13,983 nucleotides of DNA from an uncultured Phycisphaerae bacterium (GTDB lineage Bacteria; Planctomycetota; Phycisphaerae; Sedimentisphaerales; Anaerohalosphaeraceae). A program made the translations under genes and the position numbers. Positions 1 to 9,359 of the stretch are shown piece by piece (the stretch's first letter is position 1; every line of letters begins with the position of its first letter). The stretch covers positions 1 to 13,983 of the forward strand of contig CALETL010000161.1 in the NCBI GenBank assembly GCA_937920485.1. The letters run 5' to 3'. The notes under the pieces were generated by a model, which saw only the letters and a program-made list of their open reading frames with translations, did no database searches and had not been told where the DNA came from.

Positions 1-318
1 GGCGTACCTGTACACCCCCTCAAACGCCGGACAATCCCCCGTCCCAAGCTGCATTACAAGCATCCCCATCTCATACTCACCCGCGTCAATCCGCTTCAAT
101 GCCTTCAGGTACGGCTGGGTATGAAATTTGAGCAGGTCCTCGTCCGTGGCCTTTTCCGGCGGAAAAACAACCTTATCGGCGCCTGTCAGCAAGCCCATGG
201 ATTCAAGGGTCTTGAATACTTCTCCAGCCCGCGAGGTCTTGAACGGACACGTATCTGGATACGGAAACGCATCCAACTCGGGACAATGAATAAACAGCTT
301 TTTTTCCGATTCTGCCAT
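1..318 (-). CDS. Class I histone deacetylase / AcuC-like protein (N-terminal part, cut by window edge)
   Basis: Only the first 106 codons are present; the frame stays open to base 1, so the gene continues to the left. The translation begins MAESEKKLFIHCPELDAF, has FHTQPYL at about residues 65-71, and ends with LGTGDCPAFEGVYRYA at 91-106. The FHT-x-x-YL and LGTGDCP-x-F-x-G-x-Y signatures are those of the arginase-fold histone deacetylase/AcuC/acetylpolyamine amidohydrolase family, zinc enzymes that remove acetyl groups from lysines or small amines. The catalytic His pair and zinc ligands would lie beyond the window, so activity and substrate cannot be judged. The ATG at 318 is chosen because the residues right after it already belong to the conserved domain. 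A consensus -10 box ends only 7 bases before this ATG, and the AGGAGG at 340-345 lies inside the promoter spacer, so it would not be on the mRNA. The family is fairly certain; the symbol acuC is withheld. Confidence 0.8.
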   Translation of the reverse strand, partial: MAESEKKLFIHCPELDAFPYPDTCPFKTSRAGEVFKTLESMGLLTGADKVVFPPEKATDEDLLKFHTQPYLKALKRIDAGEYEMGMLVMQLGTGDCPAFEGVYRYA

Positions 319-325
319 GGTTGGA

Positions 326-354
326 ATTATACTCCAAAACCTCCTGTCTGCCAA
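326..354 (-). promoter_or_regulatory. Strong sigma-70-type promoter for the deacetylase-like gene
   Basis: Read on the minus strand: -35 TTGGCA (354-349), 17-base spacer, -10 TATAAT (331-326). Only one of 12 consensus positions differs. The -10 box is followed by 7 bases and then the ATG at 318, so transcription should start at or next to the start codon, giving a leaderless or nearly leaderless mRNA. The start site is predicted, not measured. Confidence 0.6.
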
Positions 355-384
355 GAGGAAGTATCCAGTGTGGAGAAGGCCTTC

Positions 385-417
385 ACAGATAAAATGTCAT
401 ATTTTTTAGAAATCTGT
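385..417 (-). terminator. AT-rich hairpin just downstream of the pseudopilin gene (weak terminator candidate)
   Basis: ACAGAT (385-390) can pair with ATCTGT (412-417), and inside it AAAAT (391-395) pairs with ATTTT (401-405) around a 5-base loop, leaving a 6-base bulge on one side. It starts 10 bases after the pseudopilin stop codon. There is no following U-tract, so it may be an mRNA 3'-end stabiliser or chance rather than an intrinsic terminator. A perfect 10-base palindrome, GAAGGCCTTC, sits beside it at 375-384. Confidence 0.25.
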
Positions 418-426
418 TGCGATGAT

Positions 427-1137
427 TTATTTATCGCGCCAGAAGTTGATATTCATGTCTTCGGTGGAAGAATACTCGGCATGCCAATCGAGAAACAGAT
501 AATTGGCCCCCTTTCGGTGACGATCCCTTGCCACGCGCCTGCCATAAGTGATTTGTTCCTGGTCCGATTCCGGCAGATGCGATGGGTGCCACACATCCAA
601 CAGCATAATTTCAGGATCATCTTCTTGACGAATAATTGGTCGCCAGTCCCCTGCCTCATTGTCGGCCATGTACACTTTTAAGACCCGATTAGGAAATGTA
701 CTTAATTTCGTGGGCTCCGTGACCTCCTCGCCCGTCATGTCCTCGTTGTTTTCAAAGGTCCATGAACTGACAACATAACAGACCGTTTGTTCCGAATTGG
801 GAATATCATCTAAACCGTATCCGTTTGGAGGAAAATTGGGACATCGGTAAATTTTAACATTCCTGTAATCTACCTCGTCTCTTTCTGAACCAACAAAAGG
901 AAGGAAGCATTGAAACCATGTCCCCGTACCGCCCCCTCGGGGAATATAATCATCATAGTTTTCTGCATACAAATGTGCGGCAAGTCCAATCTGCTTCATA
1001 TTACTTCGGCAAACAACCGTCCGGGCATAGTCTTTAGCGCTTCTCAGGGCAGGAAGAAGTATTGATAGCAACAGAGCGATGATAGCAATGACAACAAGCA
1101 ATTCGATGAGTGTAAAACCTTTTTGAATTTGTGTCAC
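427..1137 (-). CDS. Type IV pilin-like (pseudopilin) protein with prepilin N-methylation motif
   Basis: The 236-residue product has a short leader, MTQIQKG, followed by [16 protein letters not shown], the prepilin peptidase site (cut after Gly, mature Phe1, Glu5) fused to the hydrophobic alpha-1 helix. The globular part holds five cysteines. Near the C-terminus [17 protein letters not shown] resembles the H-X9-DG segment of planctomycete/lentisphaeral pseudopilins, but with DWH in place of DGH. Start choice: an upstream ATG at 1194 would add 19 residues, but the GTG at 1137 follows a full AGGAGG (1147-1142) by 4 bases and gives a leader of the usual length, so GTG is preferred. Such proteins occur in large paralogous sets in these bacteria and are thought to be exported and membrane-anchored; the role of this one is unknown. 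No secretion or pilus assembly genes are nearby. The gene is monocistronic between the deacetylase and the divergent GH130 gene. Confidence 0.85.
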   Translation of the reverse strand: MTQIQKGFTLIELLVVIAIIALLLSILLPALRSAKDYARTVVCRSNMKQIGLAAHLYAENYDDYIPRGGGTGTWFQCFLPFVGSERDEVDYRNVKIYRCPNFPPNGYGLDDIPNSEQTVCYVVSSWTFENNEDMTGEEVTEPTKLSTFPNRVLKVYMADNEAGDWRPIIRQEDDPEIMLLDVWHPSHLPESDQEQITYGRRVARDRHRKGANYLFLDWHAEYSSTEDMNINFWRDK

Positions 1138-1200
1138 TGTACCTCCTAAACATTCTTTGCCGAATCCTCTTTGCTCAATTAAAAGCCAACGCATCTTAAA

Positions 1201-1228
1201 TTGAGTTTAGATAATTATACAATATACA
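1201..1228 (+). promoter_or_regulatory. Candidate promoter for the GH130 gene, overlapping the divergent pseudopilin promoter
   Basis: TTGAGT (1201-1206), 16-base spacer, TATACA (1223-1228). Its spacer contains the -10 box of the oppositely directed pseudopilin promoter, so the two would compete for polymerase. Transcription would start near 1235, leaving a leader of about 120 bases that contains the 9-base repeats at 1286-1312. Confidence 0.35.
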
Positions 1229-1242
1229 CTGGGGAATTTCAA
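1214..1242 (-). promoter_or_regulatory. Sigma-70-type promoter for the pseudopilin gene
   Basis: Read on the minus strand: TTGAAA (1242-1237), 17-base spacer, TATAAT (1219-1214). Transcription would begin near 1207, giving a leader of about 70 bases before the GTG at 1137. It overlaps a candidate plus-strand promoter for the GH130 gene. Confidence 0.6.
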
Positions 1243-1285
1243 CCATGATTCTGTTCCCTATTTTTACCTACAAAAATTAAAACCT

Positions 1286-1312
1286 TGTAAATCCTGTAAA
1301 TGCTGTCAAAAT
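1286..1312 (+). repeat. Three tandem 9-base units upstream of the GH130 gene
   Basis: TGTAAATCC (1286-1294), TGTAAATGC (1295-1303) and TGTCAAAAT (1304-1312) follow one another without gaps. The first two differ at one base and the third is more diverged. The 9-base period is close to one helical turn, and the array lies between the candidate promoter and the start codon, so it could be an operator. No regulator gene lies nearby to support this. Confidence 0.3.
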
Positions 1313-1353
1313 ATGAATTGTCGTTTGATCAATAAATGAAATGGGAGAAAGTC

Positions 1354-2397
1354 ATGCTTGTAGAAAGATATGAGAACAACCCGATTATAACACCTTCCGA
1401 TGTTCCGCCTTCGCGGGATGATTATGAAGTTGTCGGCGCGTTTAATCCCGCCGCGACGATCTTTAATGATGAGATTCTGTTGCTGCTGCGTGTAGCTGAG
1501 CGGCCCAAAGATAAAACTGACAATGAACAGGTGGCACCAATCCTGAATCCGGAAACCGGCGAACTTGAGCACTTTCGTCTGAAAAATAACGATTCTCGCA
1601 TTACTGACATCCCAGACTCGCGTTCGTTCTATGTTAACGGCGAGATGATGCTGACCAGCATTTCACATCTTCGGATCGCCCGCAGCAAAGACGGTTTCAA
1701 TTTCACGGTTGATCCGGCTCCGGCGGTCTTTCCAAAAATGCCTTACGAAACCTACGGGCTCGAGGACCCGCGCATCACAAAAATTGAAAATCTATATTAC
1801 ATCACCTACAAAGTTGTCAGCGACAAAGGCATTTGCACCGGTCTTTTAACGACGGAAGATTTTATCCATTTTAACAGGAAAGGGATTATTTTCTGTCCGG
1901 AAAATATTGACGTCGTGCTGTTTCCCGAGCGAATCGGCGATAAATTCTGGGCCCTGACACGCCCTGTACCGCGTTATATCGGCCCACGGGGTATCTGGAT
2001 CGCTTCTTCGCCGGACTGCATTAACTGGGGAGGCCACCAACCGCTTGTCTTGCCGCGTGAAGGCATGTTTGATGATGGGAAAACCGGCGGCAGCTGTGTG
2101 CCCATTAAAACAGATGATGGATGGCTTGAAATTTATCACGCATCGGACACGGACGATAAGTACTGTCTGGCGACGGTTTTACTGGATTTGCAGAATCCTA
2201 GCAAGGTTATTGCACGCGCAAAACGGCCCTTAATGGAACCGCAGGCCCCCTATGAAATACGCGGTTTTTACGGCAATGTGGTGTTTTCGTGCGGGGCGAT
2301 AGAAAAAGACGATTCTGTCCTGATTTATTACGGTGCCTCGGACGAATTTACGGCCGTTGCGAAGACCTCAATCAGCAGCATTCTATCAACTTTTTAG
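1354..2397 (+). CDS. GH130-family beta-mannoside phosphorylase or hydrolase
   Basis: The 347-residue product fits the five-bladed beta-propeller GH130 family. Visible landmarks are ENNPIITPSD at 7-16, FNPAATIFNDEILLLLRV at 30-47, SHLRIARSKDG at 104-114, YGLEDPRI at 134-141 with Asp138 as the expected general acid, DVVLFPER at 186-193, the IYHA segment, and IYYGASD near the C-terminus. Family members act on beta-linked mannose in mannans or N-glycan core Man-GlcNAc; most known ones are inverting phosphorylases and some are hydrolases. There is no signal peptide, so the protein is probably cytoplasmic and acts on imported oligosaccharides. Start choice: an in-frame ATG lies at 1336, but the ATG at 1354 has GGGAG (1343-1347) six bases upstream and gives the usual N-terminus. 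At residue 185 there is Ile where I recall a Lys in many phosphorylases, so phosphorolysis is not certain. No transporter or other sugar gene adjoins it. Confidence 0.88.
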   Translation: MLVERYENNPIITPSDVPPSRDDYEVVGAFNPAATIFNDEILLLLRVAERPKDKTDNEQVAPILNPETGELEHFRLKNNDSRITDIPDSRSFYVNGEMMLTSISHLRIARSKDGFNFTVDPAPAVFPKMPYETYGLEDPRITKIENLYYITYKVVSDKGICTGLLTTEDFIHFNRKGIIFCPENIDVVLFPERIGDKFWALTRPVPRYIGPRGIWIASSPDCINWGGHQPLVLPREGMFDDGKTGGSCVPIKTDDGWLEIYHASDTDDKYCLATVLLDLQNPSKVIARAKRPLMEPQAPYEIRGFYGNVVFSCGAIEKDDSVLIYYGASDEFTAVAKTSISSILSTF

Positions 2398-2417
2398 TAT
2401 TTTTTTTTATTTGCTCC

Positions 2418-2446
2418 TTGTATTCACAGGAGATTGTTACTAAAAT
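2418..2446 (+). promoter_or_regulatory. Candidate promoter for the CheW-like gene
   Basis: TTGTAT (2418-2423), 17-base spacer, TAAAAT (2441-2446). Transcription would start near 2453, giving a leader of about 107 bases before the ATG at 2560. The leader contains a possible long-range pairing, CTCAC (2475-2479) with GTGAG (2506-2510), of unknown meaning. Confidence 0.4.
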
Positions 2447-2559
2447 GTTATTATTAAATGCTTAGTTAGCATATCTCACATCATCTTTTGACAGCAAATT
2501 CTTGAGTGAGTGGAAGAAAACAACTGGGGAACTATTACAGGATATAGGAGCTAATAGTT

Positions 2560-2976
2560 ATGAAAAGGGAATTTTTGCCCCTGGAACGTGTTAACGGTGA
2601 ACCGCAAAGCGGAAAGCATGTCACTGCATTCACCGCAATCAAACAGGATTATGGACTTCAGATCCAGGTTGCAGGTTGTGTTTACTTACGCCCTGCCCAC
2701 AACGGTTCTAAAAAAGTGGTCGGTATCGTCGAACTGGATGATCAGGTGGTACCAGTTCTGGATTCCAGAAATGAGATATCCGACAGCGTTTCAGATCTCT
2801 CCTGCATCGTTCTTTTTGAAAACCTTGTCGGTGAAACCACCATCGTTACAGGGCGTCTTTATGACAGCGCATGCCAAGTCTTTGATTTGATCGTCGAGTG
2901 CATGGATGAACCTCAGACGCATGAACACTTGTATACACCTTCAGAACATCATCTGATCAGTGAATCAACTGAATGA
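2560..2976 (+). CDS. Small stand-alone CheW-like domain protein
   Basis: The 138-residue product follows the CheW pattern: HVTAFTAIKQDYGLQIQVAGCVYLRP at 20-45 aligns by eye with the usual '(F)xLGxxEYGLxIxxVxEIxRP' opening, and VVGIVELDDQVVPVLDSR at 53-70 with the usual 'VxGVINLRGxVVPVxDLR'. A short-chain beta-rich stretch follows (DLSCIVLFEN ... VFDLIVEC), then an unstructured tail rich in His and Glu. CheW domains are SH3-like scaffolds that link chemoreceptors to CheA. Here the usual NLRG turn is ELDD (58-61), so the contact surface has changed from basic to acidic and canonical array binding is doubtful. The SD is AGGAG (2546-2550), nine bases from the ATG. No che, mcp or flagellar gene is in the window. 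It ends 29 bases from the convergent nfnB. The identification rests on pattern matching only. Confidence 0.6.
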   Translation: MKREFLPLERVNGEPQSGKHVTAFTAIKQDYGLQIQVAGCVYLRPAHNGSKKVVGIVELDDQVVPVLDSRNEISDSVSDLSCIVLFENLVGETTIVTGRLYDSACQVFDLIVECMDEPQTHEHLYTPSEHHLISESTE

Positions 2977-3005
2977 GTTGTTGGAGATATCTGTAAGATG
3001 AAGTT

Positions 3006-4472
3006 TTATCCGTGTAAGTACTGATTGATTGCAGCGGCAGCAATACGGCCTTGTCCCATTGCAAGTATCACGGTTGCTGCTCCGAGAACAATATCCCCGC
3101 CTGCATAAACACCCTGCAGAGATGTCTTGCAATTTTCATCCACAACAATATTGCCCCATTTATTGAATTCCAGGCCCGGCGTGGTTTGCTGGATCAATGG
3201 GTTGGCTCCGTTGCCAATGGCAACGATCACGGTATCCACATCAATCTCAAATTCGCTGCCTTCAATGGCAACAGGACGGCGGCGCCCGGAGTCATCCGGT
3301 TCGCCCAGTTCATACTTCAGGCATTCCATCCCGACAACATTGCCTTGATCGTCACCTAAGATGCGTTTGGGATTTTGAAGGGTGCAGAACTGAACGCCCT
3401 CTTCTTTGGCATGATGAACTTCTTCGACACGGGCGGGCATTTCTTTTTCGCTGCGGCGATAAACCAGATAGACATTCTCAGCACCAAGCCGAACCGCCAT
3501 CCTTGCCGAATCCATCGCGACATTTCCACCACCCAACACAGCTACATTTTTGCTGACGGCGATGGGGGTATCCGCTCCTTTGCCGAACTGATAGGCCTTC
3601 ATCAGATTTGCACGGGTCAGATATTCATTGGCACTGTAAACGCCAACCAGATGTTCACCTTCAATATTCATGAACTTGGGCAATCCCGCACCAACTCCAA
3701 CATAAACAGCATCGAAACCATCTTCAGTCATCAGTTGTTCGATGGTACGTGTCCGTCCAACAATAAAATTGCAGATAAGCTCAACACCCATTTTCTTCAA
3801 GACATCGATCTCCTCCTGTACGATTGATTTCGGCAACCGAAACTCAGGAATACCATAGACCATGACACCTCCGGGCTTGTGAAATGCCTCAAAAATCGTT
3901 ACTTCATGCCCCGCCCTGCGAACATCGGCCGCAACTACGATTCCCCCCGGTCCGGAGCCAATAATGGCCACTTTTTTACCGGTCGGCAGCGCTACACCGG
4001 GAACTTCATCACCCTCTTTGGCAAGATCGGCGACATAGCGTTCCAGGCGACCAATCGAAACGCTTTTTTCAGGATCTTTGAATTTTTTACCCACAGTACA
4101 ATATTCCTGACACTGTACCTCCTGAGGGCAAACACGCCCGCAAACAGCAGGCAGTAATGAATTATGTTTAATGATCGAAATCGCTTCTTCATTATTTCCT
4201 TCAGCAATCGCCACAACAAAATCACGAATGCGGATTCGTACCGGGCATCCTTCGACACACGGAGCGTTTTTACATTGCAGACACCGCATGGCCTCAAGCC
4301 GGGCCTGGGTCTCAGTATAGCCCAAGGCCACTTCATTCATGTTGCTGCGACGTTTGATTCCATCCTGTGCAGGCATATCCTGAGCAGGAATTTCATACCG
4401 GTCTTTCGCTTTTAATTCATCGGCCTGCTGCTTTTTAATCAATTCATTGAGCATTTTTTCCTGTGCATCCAC
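3006..4472 (-). CDS. nfnB: NfnB: NADPH-binding large subunit of NADH-dependent ferredoxin:NADP+ oxidoreductase
   Basis: The 488-residue flavoprotein has, in order, an N-terminal cluster domain with Cys64, 67, 72, 76 and Cys111, 115, 121, 125 for two [4Fe-4S] clusters; an FAD Rossmann motif GSGPGG at 172-177; an NAD(P)H-binding motif VAVLGGGNVAMDSAR near residue 305; and the C-terminal FAD-closing segment YAGGDIVLGAATV. This is the architecture of the glutamate synthase small-subunit/SudA/NfnB family. Next to nfnA it is expected to form the NfnAB complex, which couples NADH and reduced ferredoxin oxidation to NADP+ reduction, or the reverse, by flavin-based bifurcation; sulfide dehydrogenase or ferredoxin-NADP reductase activity has also been described for this family. 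The start is GTG at 4472 with GGAG about 9 bases upstream; an ATG at 4454 is the alternative. It follows nfnA by 41 bases in the same direction, as one operon. Confidence 0.9.
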   Translation of the reverse strand: MDAQEKMLNELIKKQQADELKAKDRYEIPAQDMPAQDGIKRRSNMNEVALGYTETQARLEAMRCLQCKNAPCVEGCPVRIRIRDFVVAIAEGNNEEAISIIKHNSLLPAVCGRVCPQEVQCQEYCTVGKKFKDPEKSVSIGRLERYVADLAKEGDEVPGVALPTGKKVAIIGSGPGGIVVAADVRRAGHEVTIFEAFHKPGGVMVYGIPEFRLPKSIVQEEIDVLKKMGVELICNFIVGRTRTIEQLMTEDGFDAVYVGVGAGLPKFMNIEGEHLVGVYSANEYLTRANLMKAYQFGKGADTPIAVSKNVAVLGGGNVAMDSARMAVRLGAENVYLVYRRSEKEMPARVEEVHHAKEEGVQFCTLQNPKRILGDDQGNVVGMECLKYELGEPDDSGRRRPVAIEGSEFEIDVDTVIVAIGNGANPLIQQTTPGLEFNKWGNIVVDENCKTSLQGVYAGGDIVLGAATVILAMGQGRIAAAAINQYLHG

Positions 4473-4513
4473 TAATCTATAACTCCATTCACATGGCTTG
4501 TGCCATGGTGTTT

Positions 4514-5365
4514 TTATTTCAGCCCTATTTTACATTTGTGATCACGATATTTCTCAAGGGCTTTTTGTTCGAGGGCCTTATAAGCGCTCATTCGTTTCAT
4601 CATCTGTTCAAAATTGACCTGATGGCCGTCAAACTCCGGTCCGTCCACACAGACAAATTTCGTTTGTCCGCCGACTTCCACACGGCATCCGCCACACATC
4701 CCGGTTCCGTCAACCATGATCGTGTTGAGCGAAACCTGCGTTGGGACATTAAATCCTTTGGTGGTTTCACAGCAGAACTTCATCATTACGGCCGGTCCAA
4801 TAGTGATTGCACAATCAGGTTTTGAGTCGCGACTGCAAATTTCTTTCAAGGGTTCCGTAACCAGTGCCTTGCGGCCATACGAACCATCATCCGTAACGAC
4901 AATCAATTCGTCACTGATTTTTTTAAACTCATCTTCTAAAATCAAAAGTTCCTGGTTTCGGGCCCCAAGAATACTAATGATTTGATTATCCGCTTCTTTT
5001 AGAGCCGTCGCAATTGGTAAAAGCGGAGCATTTCCGATCCCGCCACCAACACAGACAACAGAACCGAATTTTTGAATGTGTGTGGGCTGTCCCAAGGGGC
5101 CAGCGATATATCCCAGAGCGTCGGCTTCATGAAGATCGGCCATCTGCGCGGTAGCTTTTCCAACGCGTTGGAAAATCAGACGAATTGAACCTTTTTGCGG
5201 ATCGGCGCCTGCAATGGTCAGCGGTATGCGTTCGCCGGCGTCTTCATCAACAGAAACAATGACAAATTGGCCGGCTTTCCGGGATCGAGCGACCAGCGGG
5301 GCCTCTACGTCCAACTGAAAAACGTTTTCCGACAACTGCTTTTTACTTAGAATCTTAAACGACAC
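4514..5365 (-). CDS. nfnA: NfnA: NAD(H)-binding flavoprotein subunit of NADH-dependent ferredoxin:NADP+ oxidoreductase
   Basis: The 283-residue product has the ferredoxin-NADP reductase-like fold. The FAD domain contains RIPLTI at 46-51, in place of the common RxYS motif, as usual for this family and for dihydroorotate dehydrogenase subunit K. The nucleotide domain contains GGGIGNAPLLP at 107-117. The C-terminal [2Fe-2S] site reads DGTGMCGGCR followed by FVC, giving Asp219, Cys224, Cys227 and Cys239. Asp plus three Cys is the unusual cluster ligation reported for NfnA/SudB, which supports the Nfn assignment over PyrK, whose cluster uses four Cys. The start is GTG at 5365 with AAGGA seven bases upstream. 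nfnB follows directly. The pair suggests an anaerobic or fermentative metabolism that needs NADPH made from ferredoxin and NADH. Confidence 0.9.
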   Translation of the reverse strand: MSFKILSKKQLSENVFQLDVEAPLVARSRKAGQFVIVSVDEDAGERIPLTIAGADPQKGSIRLIFQRVGKATAQMADLHEADALGYIAGPLGQPTHIQKFGSVVCVGGGIGNAPLLPIATALKEADNQIISILGARNQELLILEDEFKKISDELIVVTDDGSYGRKALVTEPLKEICSRDSKPDCAITIGPAVMMKFCCETTKGFNVPTQVSLNTIMVDGTGMCGGCRVEVGGQTKFVCVDGPEFDGHQVNFEQMMKRMSAYKALEQKALEKYRDHKCKIGLK

Positions 5366-5429
5366 TTGGCAGTCCTTAATCTAAACAACAATGCATATTT
5401 CCTCATCAACATCAATTTTTGAAAGCGAC

Positions 5430-5458
5430 ACTGTAATAAAATAGAAAGATTTTTACAA
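5430..5458 (-). promoter_or_regulatory. Weak candidate promoter for nfnAB
   Basis: Read on the minus strand: TTGTAA (5458-5453), 17-base spacer, TACAGT (5435-5430), each box matching 4 of 6 consensus bases. It lies in the 159-base gap between holA and nfnA and would give a leader of about 55 bases. Read-through from gyrA-holA is an alternative. Nothing else stands out in this gap. Confidence 0.25.
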
Positions 5459-5524
5459 GGCCTATTTGGCTATACAATAATAAATTGCGGCTAAAATACC
5501 GTTTTAAATGGTAAATCCGCTGCT

Positions 5525-6527
5525 TTAAGGACTTTTTTGCATGGTGAAGAGTTTTACAACCAACCGCTCCATTGCTGTCGGGGCGGATGTCTGCCCCGTC
5601 TTCATGCCAAAATCAATTCGACCTAATTCGGATAAAACCCATCCAAGTTGGTTCAGAGACAGCCGAGTAAGTTGCCGCAAAAACTCATTCTGTTTGAAAC
5701 GAACCCCTGTTTTCGTCGCTGCCTGTTGCGGAGAAAGGCCTTTAGAAATCAGGGCCTTGGCACGGAATAAACGTCGAAAATGATAACCAAAAGCACCGAC
5801 AACCGTAAATTCAGCATTTTTATCCGCCTGAAACATGTTCCGAATTCTGGAAATTGCGGCCCCTGTTTGCCCGGAAATGATCGAGTCAATAACGTCAAAG
5901 GCATTAAACATTCGATTATGGCCAATCAGCGACTCTATATCCTGTATGGAGACAGTTTTTCTGGGAGCAACATACATAACCAGTTTGTCCATTTCACGGC
6001 AGAGACGGCCTGGGTCATCGCCCACCAACTCAACAAGAAACCGGCTGGTTTGCCCATCTAATCGAATCGCATGATTCTGTTGGGCATAGGAAGTGACATA
6101 AGCGGGAAGTTGATTGGAATACAGCCGCCCCACTTCTATCAAGCCGTTCGTTTTCTGCAACTTCTTATGGAGCCGTTTTCGCTTGTCCCAGGAAGTCTGT
6201 GTAAGAATAAGCACACCTGACGGACTCATATCATCCAGATAGGCCTCCAGAGCCTCTGTATTGGCTTTGACAAACGGCTCAGCGTCTTTTATCAGAACAA
6301 CACGCTTAGACGTCAGAAAGGGGAGTGTTCTCAACTCATCCAAAACATCTGATATTTGGGCTTCCTGAGCTTTCGGCTCATACAAGGTCATGCTTCGATC
6401 TTCAGAGCCCAAAATCGAATTCAGAAGTTTTTCGCATTCATTGGCAACGAGAAACGGATCCTCGCCGTAAATAACATAAAAACCTAAAGAAGCCGGTTGT
6501 TTTTTTTTAGGGGGCATTGAAAATCCG

Positions 6528-6550
<23 letters not shown>
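5525..6550 (-). CDS. holA: DNA polymerase III subunit delta (clamp-loader wrench)
   Basis: The 341-residue product matches the HolA family in length and pattern. FYVIYGEDPFLVANECEKLL (about 24-43) resembles the family opening 'yllyGxexfLxxexxxxi', followed by LRTLPFLTSKRVVLIKDAEPF, the strand-helix typical of delta domain I. Later come LVELVGDDPGRLCREMDKLVMY and the C-terminal collar helices (FGYHFRRLFRAKALISKGLSPQ...). Delta opens the beta sliding clamp inside the clamp loader and lacks a Walker A motif, as here. Its ATG at 6550 lies within the last 23 bases of gyrA, so translation may be coupled. A second in-frame ATG at 6517, just after the gyrA stop, would give 330 residues; neither has a clear SD. 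An A9 run (codons for Lys-Lys-Lys at residues 15-17) follows both starts. The terminal TAA at 5525 is followed by a 159-base gap before nfnA. Confidence 0.9.
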
Positions 6551-9062
<2,512 letters not shown>

Positions 9063-9137
9063 AAAATAGTACCTTCAGAAATAAAGTTGTCGAACCGGGC
9101 TATAGCATCCGTTGGCCCATAAAAAAACAGAAATATA

Positions 9138-9166
9138 AATGTACCTGAAAAGCCGTTAATTGTCAA
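9138..9166 (-). promoter_or_regulatory. Candidate gyrA promoter
   Basis: Read on the minus strand: perfect -35 TTGACA (9166-9161), 17-base spacer, -10 TACATT (9143-9138, 4 of 6). Transcription would start near 9131, giving a leader of about 68 bases that can pair GGGC with GCCC (9096-9117 region). This is the main signal in the 297-base gap between lepB1 and gyrA. The rest (9167-9359) shows only a doubtful 36-codon plus-strand frame and a 4-base-pair hairpin near the lepB1 end. Confidence 0.45.
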
Positions 9167-9359
9167 TAAATCCTTTCAAGTTTAAGCCGCAAAAATCACA
9201 TTTTTTGACGATTTAATTGGGATTTTGGGCTTAAATACAGGGGCGCCGAAAAATGCGTTGGCCGGGCACACAAATTGGGAAGAATATGCCGGAAAAATTG
9301 ACGAATCCAACCCCTGAACAATATGAAAATGACCCGATTTTGGCGCTCTGCCATGGGGT

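Noticed and set aside
121..681. Open frame of 186 codons on the plus strand
   Set aside because: It lies antisense to the deacetylase-like and pseudopilin genes, both supported by clear motifs, and its translation shows no family pattern.
2398..2433. T9 run and CTCC..GGAG hairpin after the GH130 stop as a terminator
   Set aside because: The T-run precedes the hairpin in the plus direction, the stem has a bulge, and on the minus strand the tract would be A. It does not have terminator geometry; part of it fits better as the -35 region for the next gene.
3375..3827. Open frame of 150 codons on the plus strand
   Set aside because: Antisense to nfnB, whose cofactor motifs are unambiguous.
5475..5524. 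Imperfect hairpin downstream of holA (GCGG/TACC arms with GGTA/CCGC)
   Set aside because: Internal loop of unequal size and no U-tract; too weak to call a terminator.
9322..9356. TGGC/GCCA hairpin downstream of lepB1 as a terminator
   Set aside because: Only four base pairs and no T-run in the direction of transcription.
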